Positions 56,067 to 64,000 of a stretch of DNA of 64,000 bases are shown here, piece after piece. Numbering within the stretch: the stretch's first letter is position 1; every line of letters begins with the position of its first letter. The notes under the pieces were generated by a model. It ran no database searches. It saw only the letters and a list, made by a program, of their open reading frames with translations, and was not told the DNA's origin. The position numbers and the translations under genes were made by a program. Where the stretch lies: assembly GCF_009498035.1 (NCBI RefSeq), contig NZ_CP034550.1:6014001-6078000 (forward strand), given 5' to 3'. This stretch comes from Saccharothrix syringae (GTDB lineage Bacteria > Actinomycetota > Actinomycetes > Mycobacteriales > Pseudonocardiaceae).

Positions 56067-57256
56067 CGTACGCGCAACGGCAGCCGGTCGACGCCGCAGA
56101 TTTCGGCCGACCGGGAGAACGTCGGAACCTGGTCCTCCGCGATGGTCAGCTTCGGGAAGCGGTCCAGCAGCACATTGAGCGTCACCTGGCCCTCCAGCCG
56201 GGCCAACGGCGCGCCGACGCAGAAGTGCACCCCCCGTCCGAACGCCATGTGCGCGCCGGAGTTGCGGGACAGGTCGAACGTGTCTGGGGCGACGAATTGC
56301 CGCGCGTCGCGGTTGGCCGCCGCGATCCACACCCGTACCATCTGATCCTTGCCGATGGTCTGTCCGCCGATCTGGACTTCCTCGGTGGTGGCCCGGTAGG
56401 CCAGCGCGAACGGGCTGAAGAACCGTAGCGACTCCTCGATGGCGGGCACCAGCCGGTCGCGGTCCTCGCGCACCAAGTCCCGCAGGCCAGGCACGGTGTC
56501 CAGGCACAACACCGTGTTGCCCAACAGCATGGTGCTGGTCAGGTGGCCGGCGAAGAGCAGGATGTTGGCGAAGTTGACGATCTGGGCGTCGTTGAGCCGC
56601 ACGCCGTCGATCTCGGCCAGCACCAGCTGCGACAGCAGATCCTCGCGCGGTTTGCGGCGGCGTTCCACGGTGTGCGCGTGCAGGTACTCGTAGAGCGGCC
56701 GGATGTGGTCGATCTGCTCCTGGAACTCCCGGCCCTGCTCCTCCTGTCGGTCCACCAGGGAGATCTGGCCGGTGCCCTCCAGCATCTTGTCGACCCAGCC
56801 CTTGAACAGGTCGCGGTCGCTGGCTGGCACGCCGAGCAGTTCGGCGATCACGATGACCGGCAGCGGGTAGGCTAGGTCGGCGACCAGTTCCAGTTCGTCG
56901 CCCTCCACCGCGTCGAGCAGTTCGTGCGCCAGCCGTTCGACGCGGTCTTCCAGCGCCGCTACCGTCTTCAGGCTGAACGCGCTATTGACCAGGCGGCGCT
57001 GTGCGCTGTGCGCCGGCGGGTCCATCTGCATCAGGTTGCCGTCGCTGAACGGATTGTCCTCCACCTCCACCTGCACCAGCCGGGTGGTGTCGGAGGAGAA
57101 GCACTTCGGGTCGGTGAAGATTTCCACCGCCTCGGGGAACCCGTAGACGTTCCACAGCCCCACCGTCTCGTCGAACCGCACCACCTGTTCGGCGTGCCGG
57201 CCGCGCAGCCAGAAGTGCTCCGGGTGGAATTCCCACTGCTCGGGGAAGTCGGTCAT
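56063..57256 (-). CDS. Cytochrome P450 of the NRPS operon (b)
   Basis: A 397-residue P450 from ATG 57256 (MTDFPEQWEFHPEHFW). ExxR is in EESLRF and the haem loop is FGRGVHFCVG. The I-helix reads FAGHLTSTM, again without the acidic residue (Leu instead). It shares LAYPLPVIVIAELLGVPASDR with the second P450 of the operon. It lies 18 bp after the methyltransferase and overlaps the aminotransferase start. Confidence 0.92.
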   Translation of the reverse strand: MTDFPEQWEFHPEHFWLRGRHAEQVVRFDETVGLWNVYGFPEAVEIFTDPKCFSSDTTRLVQVEVEDNPFSDGNLMQMDPPAHSAQRRLVNSAFSLKTVAALEDRVERLAHELLDAVEGDELELVADLAYPLPVIVIAELLGVPASDRDLFKGWVDKMLEGTGQISLVDRQEEQGREFQEQIDHIRPLYEYLHAHTVERRRKPREDLLSQLVLAEIDGVRLNDAQIVNFANILLFAGHLTSTMLLGNTVLCLDTVPGLRDLVREDRDRLVPAIEESLRFFSPFALAYRATTEEVQIGGQTIGKDQMVRVWIAAANRDARQFVAPDTFDLSRNSGAHMAFGRGVHFCVGAPLARLEGQVTLNVLLDRFPKLTIAEDQVPTFSRSAEICGVDRLPLRVR

Positions 57257-57274
57257 CGCGGTCCTCCCAGGGTT

Positions 57275-58315
57275 TCACTTACGGGCGAGGAACAGCCGCC
57301 CGGTCGGGAAGGCGAGTTCGACGGGCTCCACGGCGGAGAAACCCGCGTCGCGCAGCCGCGCCTCCCACTCCTTCTCGGTCTGGAGGCGGCGCTTCATGAA
57401 CTGGTGGTGGAAGTAGGTGACGGCGGCGCTGAACCGGCGTTCCCGCGTGTTACGCAGGTAGGGCACGGCCTCGGTGAGCGCCATGATCCCGCCGGGCCGC
57501 AACGCCTCCCGGCAGCGGGCGAACACCTCCATCGCGGTGTTCTCCTCCTCGGGGAACATGTCGTGGAAGACGAATCCTGCGTGGATGACGTCCGCGCCCT
57601 CCAACGGCGACGGGTCTGTCGCGATGGACTGGATGGGCCGCTCGAACACGGTGAGCCGGTCGCTCACTCCGGCACGGTCCCCCGCCTGCCGGGCGGCTGC
57701 GCACGAGTCGTGGTCCAGGTCCAAGCCGACCGCGCGCGAGTCCGGCAGTGCCAACAGGATCTCGATCAGCAGCCGGCAGGTGCCCGAGCCAAGGTCGACG
57801 GCCACGGCGGGTTTCACCTCGATCAGCGCGCTCAACGCGGCAGGGTAGAACGCCTTGGAGCCCATCCACTGCGAGCTGACCGCCACCTCGCGGCCGTCGC
57901 GCAGGTCAATGCCGGTGCCCCGGTCGGGGTCGTTGAGGAAGTCGCGGGCGTTCTCGACGAACGGCCGGTTGGCGTTCATCGTCCATGACAGGAATCCGGC
58001 CTGGTGCTGGATCACGTCGAAGTCCGGCACCGCGCGGAACGTACCGCCGTCGGTACCGACGGGTTCGATCAGCGCGGCCGACTCCAGCGCCTCGCAGTAC
58101 CCGGCGACACCGGTTTCGCGCAGGTCCGCCGCCTGAGCCAACTGCGCGACGGTGAACGGTTCGCCGGTCTGGATCACGGTGACGACGCCGAGCCGGTCGC
58201 CCATTTCCAGCAGCGCGGCGGCGGCTGCGAGCGCCGGGGCGTCGCCGCCTGCCCGGCACTCGGCGGTGAAGTCGTGGTCGACCGTGTGGTGGGTACTCGT
58301 CCTCTCGAAGGTCAT
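57275..58315 (-). CDS. MppJ-like 2-oxo-acid beta-C-methyltransferase
   Basis: A 346-residue SAM methyltransferase. An N-terminal winged-helix-like dimerisation domain (~20-100) precedes a Rossmann domain with [12 protein letters not shown] (motif I, ~171-182) and GLDLDHDSC. His251 (FVFHDMF) and His303 (YFHHQF) are 52 residues apart, which equals the spacing I recall for the iron-binding His243 and His295 of MppJ, the phenylpyruvate C3-methyltransferase of the mannopeptimycin pathway. It would methylate the beta carbon of a 2-oxo acid before transamination by the neighbouring aminotransferase. An O-methyltransferase is the alternative. Confidence 0.78.
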   Translation of the reverse strand: MTFERTSTHHTVDHDFTAECRAGGDAPALAAAAALLEMGDRLGVVTVIQTGEPFTVAQLAQAADLRETGVAGYCEALESAALIEPVGTDGGTFRAVPDFDVIQHQAGFLSWTMNANRPFVENARDFLNDPDRGTGIDLRDGREVAVSSQWMGSKAFYPAALSALIEVKPAVAVDLGSGTCRLLIEILLALPDSRAVGLDLDHDSCAAARQAGDRAGVSDRLTVFERPIQSIATDPSPLEGADVIHAGFVFHDMFPEEENTAMEVFARCREALRPGGIMALTEAVPYLRNTRERRFSAAVTYFHHQFMKRRLQTEKEWEARLRDAGFSAVEPVELAFPTGRLFLARK

Positions 58316-58354
58316 CCGATTTCCTCCTGGTGCGGCGTCCGGGCGCCGCGGTGG

Positions 58355-61300
58355 TCACGGTGTGAGCAGGCCGCCCAGCGCCGCGCCGATCACGGCGGCG
58401 TTACGCGGCCAGTACATCTCCTGGTGTGTGCAGGCGACGTCGAACCGGCGCAGGTCACCGGTCACCAGCGGCCGCCACAGGTCGGCGAACTGCTCGTCGA
58501 GCACGCGCTCCCGGCGGGTCTCCGGGTCCAGCAGGGCGTTGAAGAACACCGCGTCGCCGCGGTACACCGGTTGCGTGTAGCGGCGCATCCGGAGCGTGTG
58601 GTCGACGACGATCGACGCGGCGGTCTCCAGCAGCCGCGGGTAGCCGTCGACGTCGGTGAGGTGGCCCATGTAGTTGGCCAGGAACGCACGCACCCCGGCT
58701 TCATCGGGCACGTCGTAGCGGGCGAACATGTCACCGGGCACGCAGTCGATCAGCCCGAGCAGGCCGATTTCGTGGCCGCGCTGCTGGAGTTCGACGGCCA
58801 GCGCGTGTGCCAACGTGCCGCCCAGCGACCAGCCCAGCACGTGGAACGGCCCGGCGGCCTGGACCTCCAGCACTTGATCGGCGTAGTCGGCGACCATCTC
58901 CTCGACGGTGCTCGGGCGCGGCGCGTCGGCGCGGAATTCGCGTGCCTGCAATCCGTACATCGGGTGCCCTGCAGGCACGTGCGGCACGAAACCGAGGTAG
59001 GGCCAGCACAGGCCGCCTCCGGAGTGCACCCACCACAGCGGCGGGCGGTCGCCCTCGGTGCGCAGCGGCAGCACTACGGCGAACGGGTCCACCGCAGCGG
59101 GCAGCGAGATCGCGGCCTCGGCTGCGAACTCCGGTTGCCGGCACTCGCCGGGTAGCTGCCCGGCGAGCCCGGCGACGGTCGGGTGGGCGAACACGGTTCG
59201 GATCGGCACCTCGACACCCAGCCGCTCACGGATGCGGTAGATCAGCCGGATCGCGCGCAGCGAGTGGCCGCCCCGGTCGAAGAAATCGTCGTCGACGCCC
59301 ACTCGGTCCACGCCGAGCACCTCGGCGAACAGCCCGCACAGGGCCCGTTCGTCGTCGGTAGCGGGCGGTCGGTAGGCGCTGCCCGCGAACTCGGGTGCGG
59401 GCAGGGCGGTCCGGTCGACCTTGCCGTTGGCGGTCAACGGCAGGCGCTCCAGCACCACGACGGCGGCGGGCACCATGAACTCGGGCAGGCTGCGGGCCAA
59501 GCCGTCGCGAACTGCCGAGGGCAAGACTGCGGCGTGCCGGGACAGGGCGGGCGCGTTGGCCGTCGGTCCGGTCGGCTTGCCCGCCCGGTACACGCCGTCC
59601 AAGGCCGTGGCGGGTTGGTCGAGCACTACGGCTTCGAACTGGTCGGGCGCGTCGGGCGACCAAGTGCAGTATGCAGTTCGGCCGAGGGCCGCGCAGCGTC
59701 GGATCAGTTTCTCGGGGTCCACCTCGCCCGCCTCGCCCGCCTCGCTCGCCAGCCGGGCGTTGGGCAGGCGGGTGATCCGCACCGGGCCCACCGCGTTCAG
59801 CAGCGGGTCGAGGTCGGCCGGGTCGCGCAGGTCGACACCCCACACCACGTGCGGCAGGTCGGCGGCCGACCGGGTGTTGACGGGGGCGCGGTGCAGCACG
59901 ACCTCGTAGCGGTGGCGGGTGAGCTCGTTGTGCGCGGTGCCGCGCTTGAGCCGGATGTCGACGGCGGCCGACCGGTTGCGCGCCCACGCGTCGAAGAACA
60001 CCGGGTCCAGCAGGAGTTCCTTCTCCCCCAACACGGCCTGCTCGACGGCTGCGCGCACGGCGGCGTCCGAGGCGTCCGGGTGCCGGGCGCGGTGCACGGC
60101 GGCGTGGAACCGCCGCACGGTCGCGTAGTTGCGCACGTCACCGACCATCAGTCGGCCGCCGGGCGCGAGTGCGGCCCACGCGACGTCCAGCACTCGTTCC
60201 AGGTAGTCGGTGTCCGGGAAGTACATGACCACCGAGTTCAGGATTACCGTGTCGAAGTGGCCGGTGGGCAGCCCCGTCGGGTCGTCGGCGGCCTGCCAGC
60301 GCACCCGGACCCGGTCGCGCAGCACCTCGTCGCGGTCGACGTGGTCGCGCAGGCGGTCCACGGCGTGGGCGGAGAAGTCGGTGGCCCAGTAGCTGTCTAC
60401 GACGGGCGCGAGCGGGCGCAGCAGCAGGCCGGAGCCGACGCCGATCTCCAGCACCCGGCGCGGCACGTACGCGGTGATGCGGTCCACGGCGGCCTGCCGC
60501 CACCCGGTCATCTCCTCCAGCGGGATCGGCGCGCCCGTGTAGGAGCTGTTCCAACCGGTGTAGTCGTCCGCCAGTGGGCCGGGGTCGACCGGCCGGTCGT
60601 AGACGTGCTCGTAGACCTCCTGCCACTCGGTGAGCTGGCGATCCGGGTCGGTCGCGCCGGGCTCGTGCCGGTCGGGCACGACGTAAGCGACCAACTGGCG
60701 TTCGTCCAGCGCGTCCACGTAGGGCAGCACGACGGCCCGCGCCACCCCGGGCTGGCGCCGCAGCGCCGCCTCCACCTCGCCCGGTTCGACCCGGAAGCCG
60801 CGCACCTTCACCTGGGTGTCGGCGCGGGCGACGAACTCCAGCCGGCCCGCCGCGTTCCACCTAGCCAGGTCGCCGGTGCGGTACATCCGCTCCCCCGGCT
60901 GGCCGTACGGGTTGGCGGTGAACCGGTCGGCGGTGGGGCCGGGCCGGTCCACGTAGCCGCGCACCACGCCCGCGCCCGCCGTGTACAACTCGCCCACCAC
61001 CCCGGGCGGCACCGGGCGCAGCGCGGCGTCGAGCACCAGCAGGTCGCTGCCCTGCGTGGGCACGCCGATGGGCACCGGTGCGCCGTCCAGGTCGGCCAGG
61101 GCCACGACATGCCGCGCGGCGAACGCTGTGTTCTCCGTCGGGCCGTAGCCGTTGACCAGCCGCAGGTCCGGGCAGGCGGTCAGGGCGCGGCGGGCGGTGG
61201 CGGGCGGCAACACCTCACCGCCCACCCACAGCTCCGCGACCCCGGCCAGCGCCTCCGGCCGGTCCTCGACCAGCAGCGCGAACAGGCCGGTGGCCATGCA

Positions 61301-64000
61301 GATCCCGGTAACGCCGCCCGCCACCACGGTGTCGGCGAGCACGCCGGTGGCGAACCGCCCCGGTGGGACCGGCACGATTGCGCCGCCGGATAGCAGCGGC
61401 ACCCACAACTCCCAGGTGGAGGCGTCGAACGTGTGTGGCGAGTGCAGCAACACCCGCCGGTGACCGTCGCCTAGGCAAGCGTCCACGGCCAGGTCGACGA
61501 TGTTGCGGTGAGTGGCCAGCGCGCCCTTGGGCGAACCGGTGGAACCGGAGGTGTAGATGATGTAGGCGGCGTTGTCCGGTGACAGCGGCACCTCCGGGTT
61601 GTGCGCGGGCAGGTGACCCCGGTTTCGCTCGGCCCACTGCGCGTCCAGCAGGGTCACCGGCGCGGCGTCGGCGAGCACGAAGTCGATCCGTTCCCGGGGG
61701 TACGCCGGGTCGATCGGGACATACGCCGCGCCGGCCTTCAGCACGCCGAGGGTGGCGATCACTAGCTCCGGCGAGCGCTCCAGCATGATGCCGACCCGCC
61801 GCTCGGGTCCGGCGCCGGCGGCGATCAGGTCATGGGCGACCCTGTTGGCCTCGGCGTCCAGTTCGGCGTAGCTCCAAGTGCGCTCGCTCGTGATCAGTGC
61901 CGGGGCGTCGGGCGTGCGCCGGACGTGGCCCGCGAACAGCGCGACAGCGGTCGTGGCAGGTGGATCCTCGCCGCGCCCGCGCCGACCCAGCGCCAGCACG
62001 CGGGCCCTTTCCGGGCCGGTCAGCAGATCCGGTGCGGAGATCGGGACGGCCGGGTCGGCGACGAACGCGGCCAGCAGCCGCCGCCAATGGCCCAAGTGGG
62101 CGGTGATGGTGGCACGATCGAACAGATCGGTGGCGTACTCGGCGAAACCCAGGATACTACCATCGGCCCGCTCGGACAGGCTCAGCGACAGGTCGAACCG
62201 GGACGTGCCCTGGTCGACCGGTTCATAGGCCACCCGCAGGCCGGGCAGCTCGAAATCGGGCTCGGCGTTGTTCTGCACCGCCAGCGCCACCTGGAACAGC
62301 GGGTTCGCCGAGCCGGAGCGGACCGGGTTCAGCTCCTCCACCAACCGGTCGAACGGCAGGTCTTGGTGATCGTAAGCAGCCAGGCTCGCCTCGCGCACCC
62401 GCCGCACCAGCTCGGTGAAGCTTGGATCCCCGGAGGTGTCGGTGCGCAGCACCCACGTGTTGACGAAGAACCCCACCAGGTCGTCGAGCGCCGCGTCGGT
62501 GCGGCCCGCGATCGGCGAGCCGATGGCGATGTCGGTGCCCGCACCCAGCCGGGTGAACAGGGCCGCCAGCGAAGCCTGGAGCACCATCGCCACGGTCGCG
62601 CCGCACGCCTGTGCCTGGGCCGCCACGCGGCGGCTCAGGTCGGCGTCGAACCCGAACGCCAGCAACTCCCCCGCGTTGGACGCCACGGCCGGGCGCGGCC
62701 GGTCGGTGGGCAGGGTGGTGGTCTCGGGCAGCCGGTCCAGCTGCCGTGCCCAGTAGGCCAGCTGTATGTGGTGGGCGCTGGTCCTGTCATCCGGGTCGCC
62801 GAGCAGCTCCCGTTGCCACATCGTGTAATCCGCGTACTGGACGGGAAGCGGTGACCAGCCCGGCGCAGTGCCGCCGAGCCGGGCCTCGTAAGCGGTGACC
62901 AGGTCGCGGGCCAGCGGCGCCAGCGACCAGCCGTCGCCCGCGATGTGGTGCAGCACCACCAACAGCACGGATGTGTGCGAGTCCAGCCGGAACAGCACCG
63001 CCCGCAGCGGCAGGTCCCGAGTCAGGTCGAACGGGCCGCGCGCCACCTCCCGCAGTGCCGCTGGCAACTGTGCCTCGGACATCGGACGCACCTGGAATGG
63101 GACGCGGCAGCCCACCGGGTCCAGCACCCGCTGCCGCGGCTCGCCGTCCACCTCGACGAACACCGTGCGCAGCGCCTCGTGCCGGGTGACCACATCGTGC
63201 AGCGCGGATCGCAGCGCCTCCGAGTCGACCTCACCGGTCAACCGGAGCCCCAGTGGCCAGTTGTAGGTCGCCGACGGGCCCTCCAGCCGGTGCAGGAACC
63301 ACAGCCGGGCCTGCGCGGCCGAGGCCGGCACCAGATCGTCCGGGCGCGGCCGGGGACGCAGCGGCGGGCGACGGGTGCCAGTGCCCAGCGCGGCGGCCAG
63401 CCCGGCGGGTGTGGGCGACTCGAACACGGCACGCAGCGGCAACCACACGCCGGTCTCCGCCTGGATCCGGGTGACCAGCTTGCCCGCCAACAGCGAGTGC
63501 CCGCCGATGTCGAAGAAGTCGTCGTCCGGACCTGCCTGCCCGTCCAAACCCAAGACCTTCGCGAACAGATCGCACAGCAGTTCCTCGTGCCGGTCGCGGG
63601 GCACGCGGCGGCTGGACGTGGCGATCAGGGCGGGTTCGGGCAGGGCGGCCCGGTCCAGCTTGCCGTTGGGGGTGGTGGGCAGCGCGGCGACCGCGACCAC
63701 GGCAGCGGGCACCATATACTCGGGCAGATGCTCGCGGGCATACGGGCGCAGGTCGGCCACCAGTGCCTCCACGCCGCGCGCGGCAGCCGGGTCGTTCACC
63801 ACCGGGCCGGGTCGGATCCGGACCGCGCCCGCGACCACCCGTTCCGGCCGCGGCGGACCGGGAAACAGCACGGCATCGAACCGCAGCGGGTCCGGTGCGG
63901 GCACGGCCACCAGGTCCAGGCCGTGCCGGACGGCCTCGGCGCGCAGCACGTGCGGGTCCACCCGTGGGCCGGGGACGGGCGTGCCGAACACGGCACGGGT
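58355..64000 (-). CDS. Nonribosomal peptide synthetase, terminal part with TE (5' end outside window)
   Basis: The frame is open to the right edge; residue numbers count from the Met codon at 63991. Order: tail of an adenylation domain (A10 [11 protein letters not shown], ~108) preceded by the end of an inserted methyltransferase; PCP (DIGGHSL, ~161); condensation (HHIAGDGWS, ~348); adenylation ([11 protein letters not shown] ~813, NGYGPTEN ~947, YRTGDLARW ~1037); an N-methyltransferase inserted between A8 ([12 protein letters not shown] ~1061) and A10 ([10 protein letters not shown] ~1521), with [10 protein letters not shown] at ~1181; PCP (DRGGHSL ~1572); thioesterase (GWSLGG, Ser ~1722; Asp in LIDCVP ~1749; His in THQEMYW). 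So the last residue is N-methylated and the chain is released by the TE. Hand alignment to GrsA gives specificity residues D-A-W-C-W-G-G-A-F. Confidence 0.93.
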   Translation of the reverse strand, partial: TRAVFGTPVPGPRVDPHVLRAEAVRHGLDLVAVPAPDPLRFDAVLFPGPPRPERVVAGAVRIRPGPVVNDPAAARGVEALVADLRPYAREHLPEYMVPAAVVAVAALPTTPNGKLDRAALPEPALIATSSRRVPRDRHEELLCDLFAKVLGLDGQAGPDDDFFDIGGHSLLAGKLVTRIQAETGVWLPLRAVFESPTPAGLAAALGTGTRRPPLRPRPRPDDLVPASAAQARLWFLHRLEGPSATYNWPLGLRLTGEVDSEALRSALHDVVTRHEALRTVFVEVDGEPRQRVLDPVGCRVPFQVRPMSEAQLPAALREVARGPFDLTRDLPLRAVLFRLDSHTSVLLVVLHHIAGDGWSLAPLARDLVTAYEARLGGTAPGWSPLPVQYADYTMWQRELLGDPDDRTSAHHIQLAYWARQLDRLPETTTLPTDRPRPAVASNAGELLAFGFDADLSRRVAAQAQACGATVAMVLQASLAALFTRLGAGTDIAIGSPIAGRTDAALDDLVGFFVNTWVLRTDTSGDPSFTELVRRVREASLAAYDHQDLPFDRLVEELNPVRSGSANPLFQVALAVQNNAEPDFELPGLRVAYEPVDQGTSRFDLSLSLSERADGSILGFAEYATDLFDRATITAHLGHWRRLLAAFVADPAVPISAPDLLTGPERARVLALGRRGRGEDPPATTAVALFAGHVRRTPDAPALITSERTWSYAELDAEANRVAHDLIAAGAGPERRVGIMLERSPELVIATLGVLKAGAAYVPIDPAYPRERIDFVLADAAPVTLLDAQWAERNRGHLPAHNPEVPLSPDNAAYIIYTSGSTGSPKGALATHRNIVDLAVDACLGDGHRRVLLHSPHTFDASTWELWVPLLSGGAIVPVPPGRFATGVLADTVVAGGVTGICMATGLFALLVEDRPEALAGVAELWVGGEVLPPATARRALTACPDLRLVNGYGPTENTAFAARHVVALADLDGAPVPIGVPTQGSDLLVLDAALRPVPPGVVGELYTAGAGVVRGYVDRPGPTADRFTANPYGQPGERMYRTGDLARWNAAGRLEFVARADTQVKVRGFRVEPGEVEAALRRQPGVARAVVLPYVDALDERQLVAYVVPDRHEPGATDPDRQLTEWQEVYEHVYDRPVDPGPLADDYTGWNSSYTGAPIPLEEMTGWRQAAVDRITAYVPRRVLEIGVGSGLLLRPLAPVVDSYWATDFSAHAVDRLRDHVDRDEVLRDRVRVRWQAADDPTGLPTGHFDTVILNSVVMYFPDTDYLERVLDVAWAALAPGGRLMVGDVRNYATVRRFHAAVHRARHPDASDAAVRAAVEQAVLGEKELLLDPVFFDAWARNRSAAVDIRLKRGTAHNELTRHRYEVVLHRAPVNTRSAADLPHVVWGVDLRDPADLDPLLNAVGPVRITRLPNARLASEAGEAGEVDPEKLIRRCAALGRTAYCTWSPDAPDQFEAVVLDQPATALDGVYRAGKPTGPTANAPALSRHAAVLPSAVRDGLARSLPEFMVPAAVVVLERLPLTANGKVDRTALPAPEFAGSAYRPPATDDERALCGLFAEVLGVDRVGVDDDFFDRGGHSLRAIRLIYRIRERLGVEVPIRTVFAHPTVAGLAGQLPGECRQPEFAAEAAISLPAAVDPFAVVLPLRTEGDRPPLWWVHSGGGLCWPYLGFVPHVPAGHPMYGLQAREFRADAPRPSTVEEMVADYADQVLEVQAAGPFHVLGWSLGGTLAHALAVELQQRGHEIGLLGLIDCVPGDMFARYDVPDEAGVRAFLANYMGHLTDVDGYPRLLETAASIVVDHTLRMRRYTQPVYRGDAVFFNALLDPETRRERVLDEQFADLWRPLVTGDLRRFDVACTHQEMYWPRNAAVIGAALGGLLTP

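Noticed and set aside
59183..61393. Plus-strand ORF of 736 codons opposite the NRPS
   Set aside because: It is a shadow of the NRPS frame, which contains all core motifs.

Overview
The window is high-GC DNA from a filamentous actinomycete. SARP and NB-ARC/TPR regulators, an Lsr2 protein, an SsgA-like protein, many GTG starts and a nonribosomal peptide cluster all point that way. The style is Pseudonocardiales-like (Saccharothrix/Actinosynnema/Lentzea type), but that placement is inference. No rRNA, CRISPR array or intact transposase was seen.

Layout. (1) 1-7.1 kb: the C-terminal 1,138 codons of a large Pro/His-rich protein, probably a polymorphic toxin with a PD-(D/E)xK nuclease tip, convergent with a STAND NTPase gene broken by three frameshifts. 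(2) 7.2-19.8 kb: intact chromosomal-looking genes. They are a DUF2236 oxygenase-like protein, a LEG1-like protein, an HxlR regulator divergent from a SnoaL-like gene with two matching operators between them, a SARP regulator divergent from a secreted protein, a tandem Lrp/AsnC regulator divergent from an MFS exporter, and an operon of NTF2-like protein, flavin reductase and acyl-CoA carboxylase beta chain. (3) 20.27 kb: tRNA-Leu(GAG), followed by an AbrB-like protein and a tyrosine recombinase, the usual entry of an integrative element.

(4) 22-33 kb: an accessory island of mostly unrecognised genes. It includes an AbiTii-type protein, a NYN/PIN-type ribonuclease with a membrane anchor, a tight cluster of unknown genes (26.7-30.3 kb), pseudogenes, an IclR HTH fragment and an SsgA-like protein. 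(5) 33.6-37.4 kb: a P450 and a convergent LuxR-type ATPase regulator. (6) 37.4-46.9 kb: decayed sequence (LigD fragment, duplicated debris, frameshifted genes) mixed with an NB-ARC/TPR regulator, a DUF6283-like gene and Lsr2. (7) 46.9-52.5 kb: a DUF574 methyltransferase, an ECF sigma factor overlapping a PAS-GGDEF-EAL protein with degenerate catalytic motifs, and a small protein carrying the same Q-x-G...G-D-V motif as the STAND proteins.

(8) 52.6-64 kb, minus strand, reading off the right edge: a biosynthetic operon. In transcription order it holds an NRPS (tail of an N-methylating module, then C-A(N-MT)-PCP-TE), an MppJ-like alpha-keto-acid C-methyltransferase, a P450, a branched-chain aminotransferase, a second P450 and an acyltransferase-3 membrane protein. 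Together they suggest a released N-methylated peptide containing a beta-methyl amino acid, oxidised by P450s and possibly acylated.

Frameshifts and nonsense codons fall in accessory genes, while the long genes (935, 838, 798 and 1,878+ residues) are intact. I therefore read most of the breaks as real decay rather than assembly error, but raw reads would settle it.
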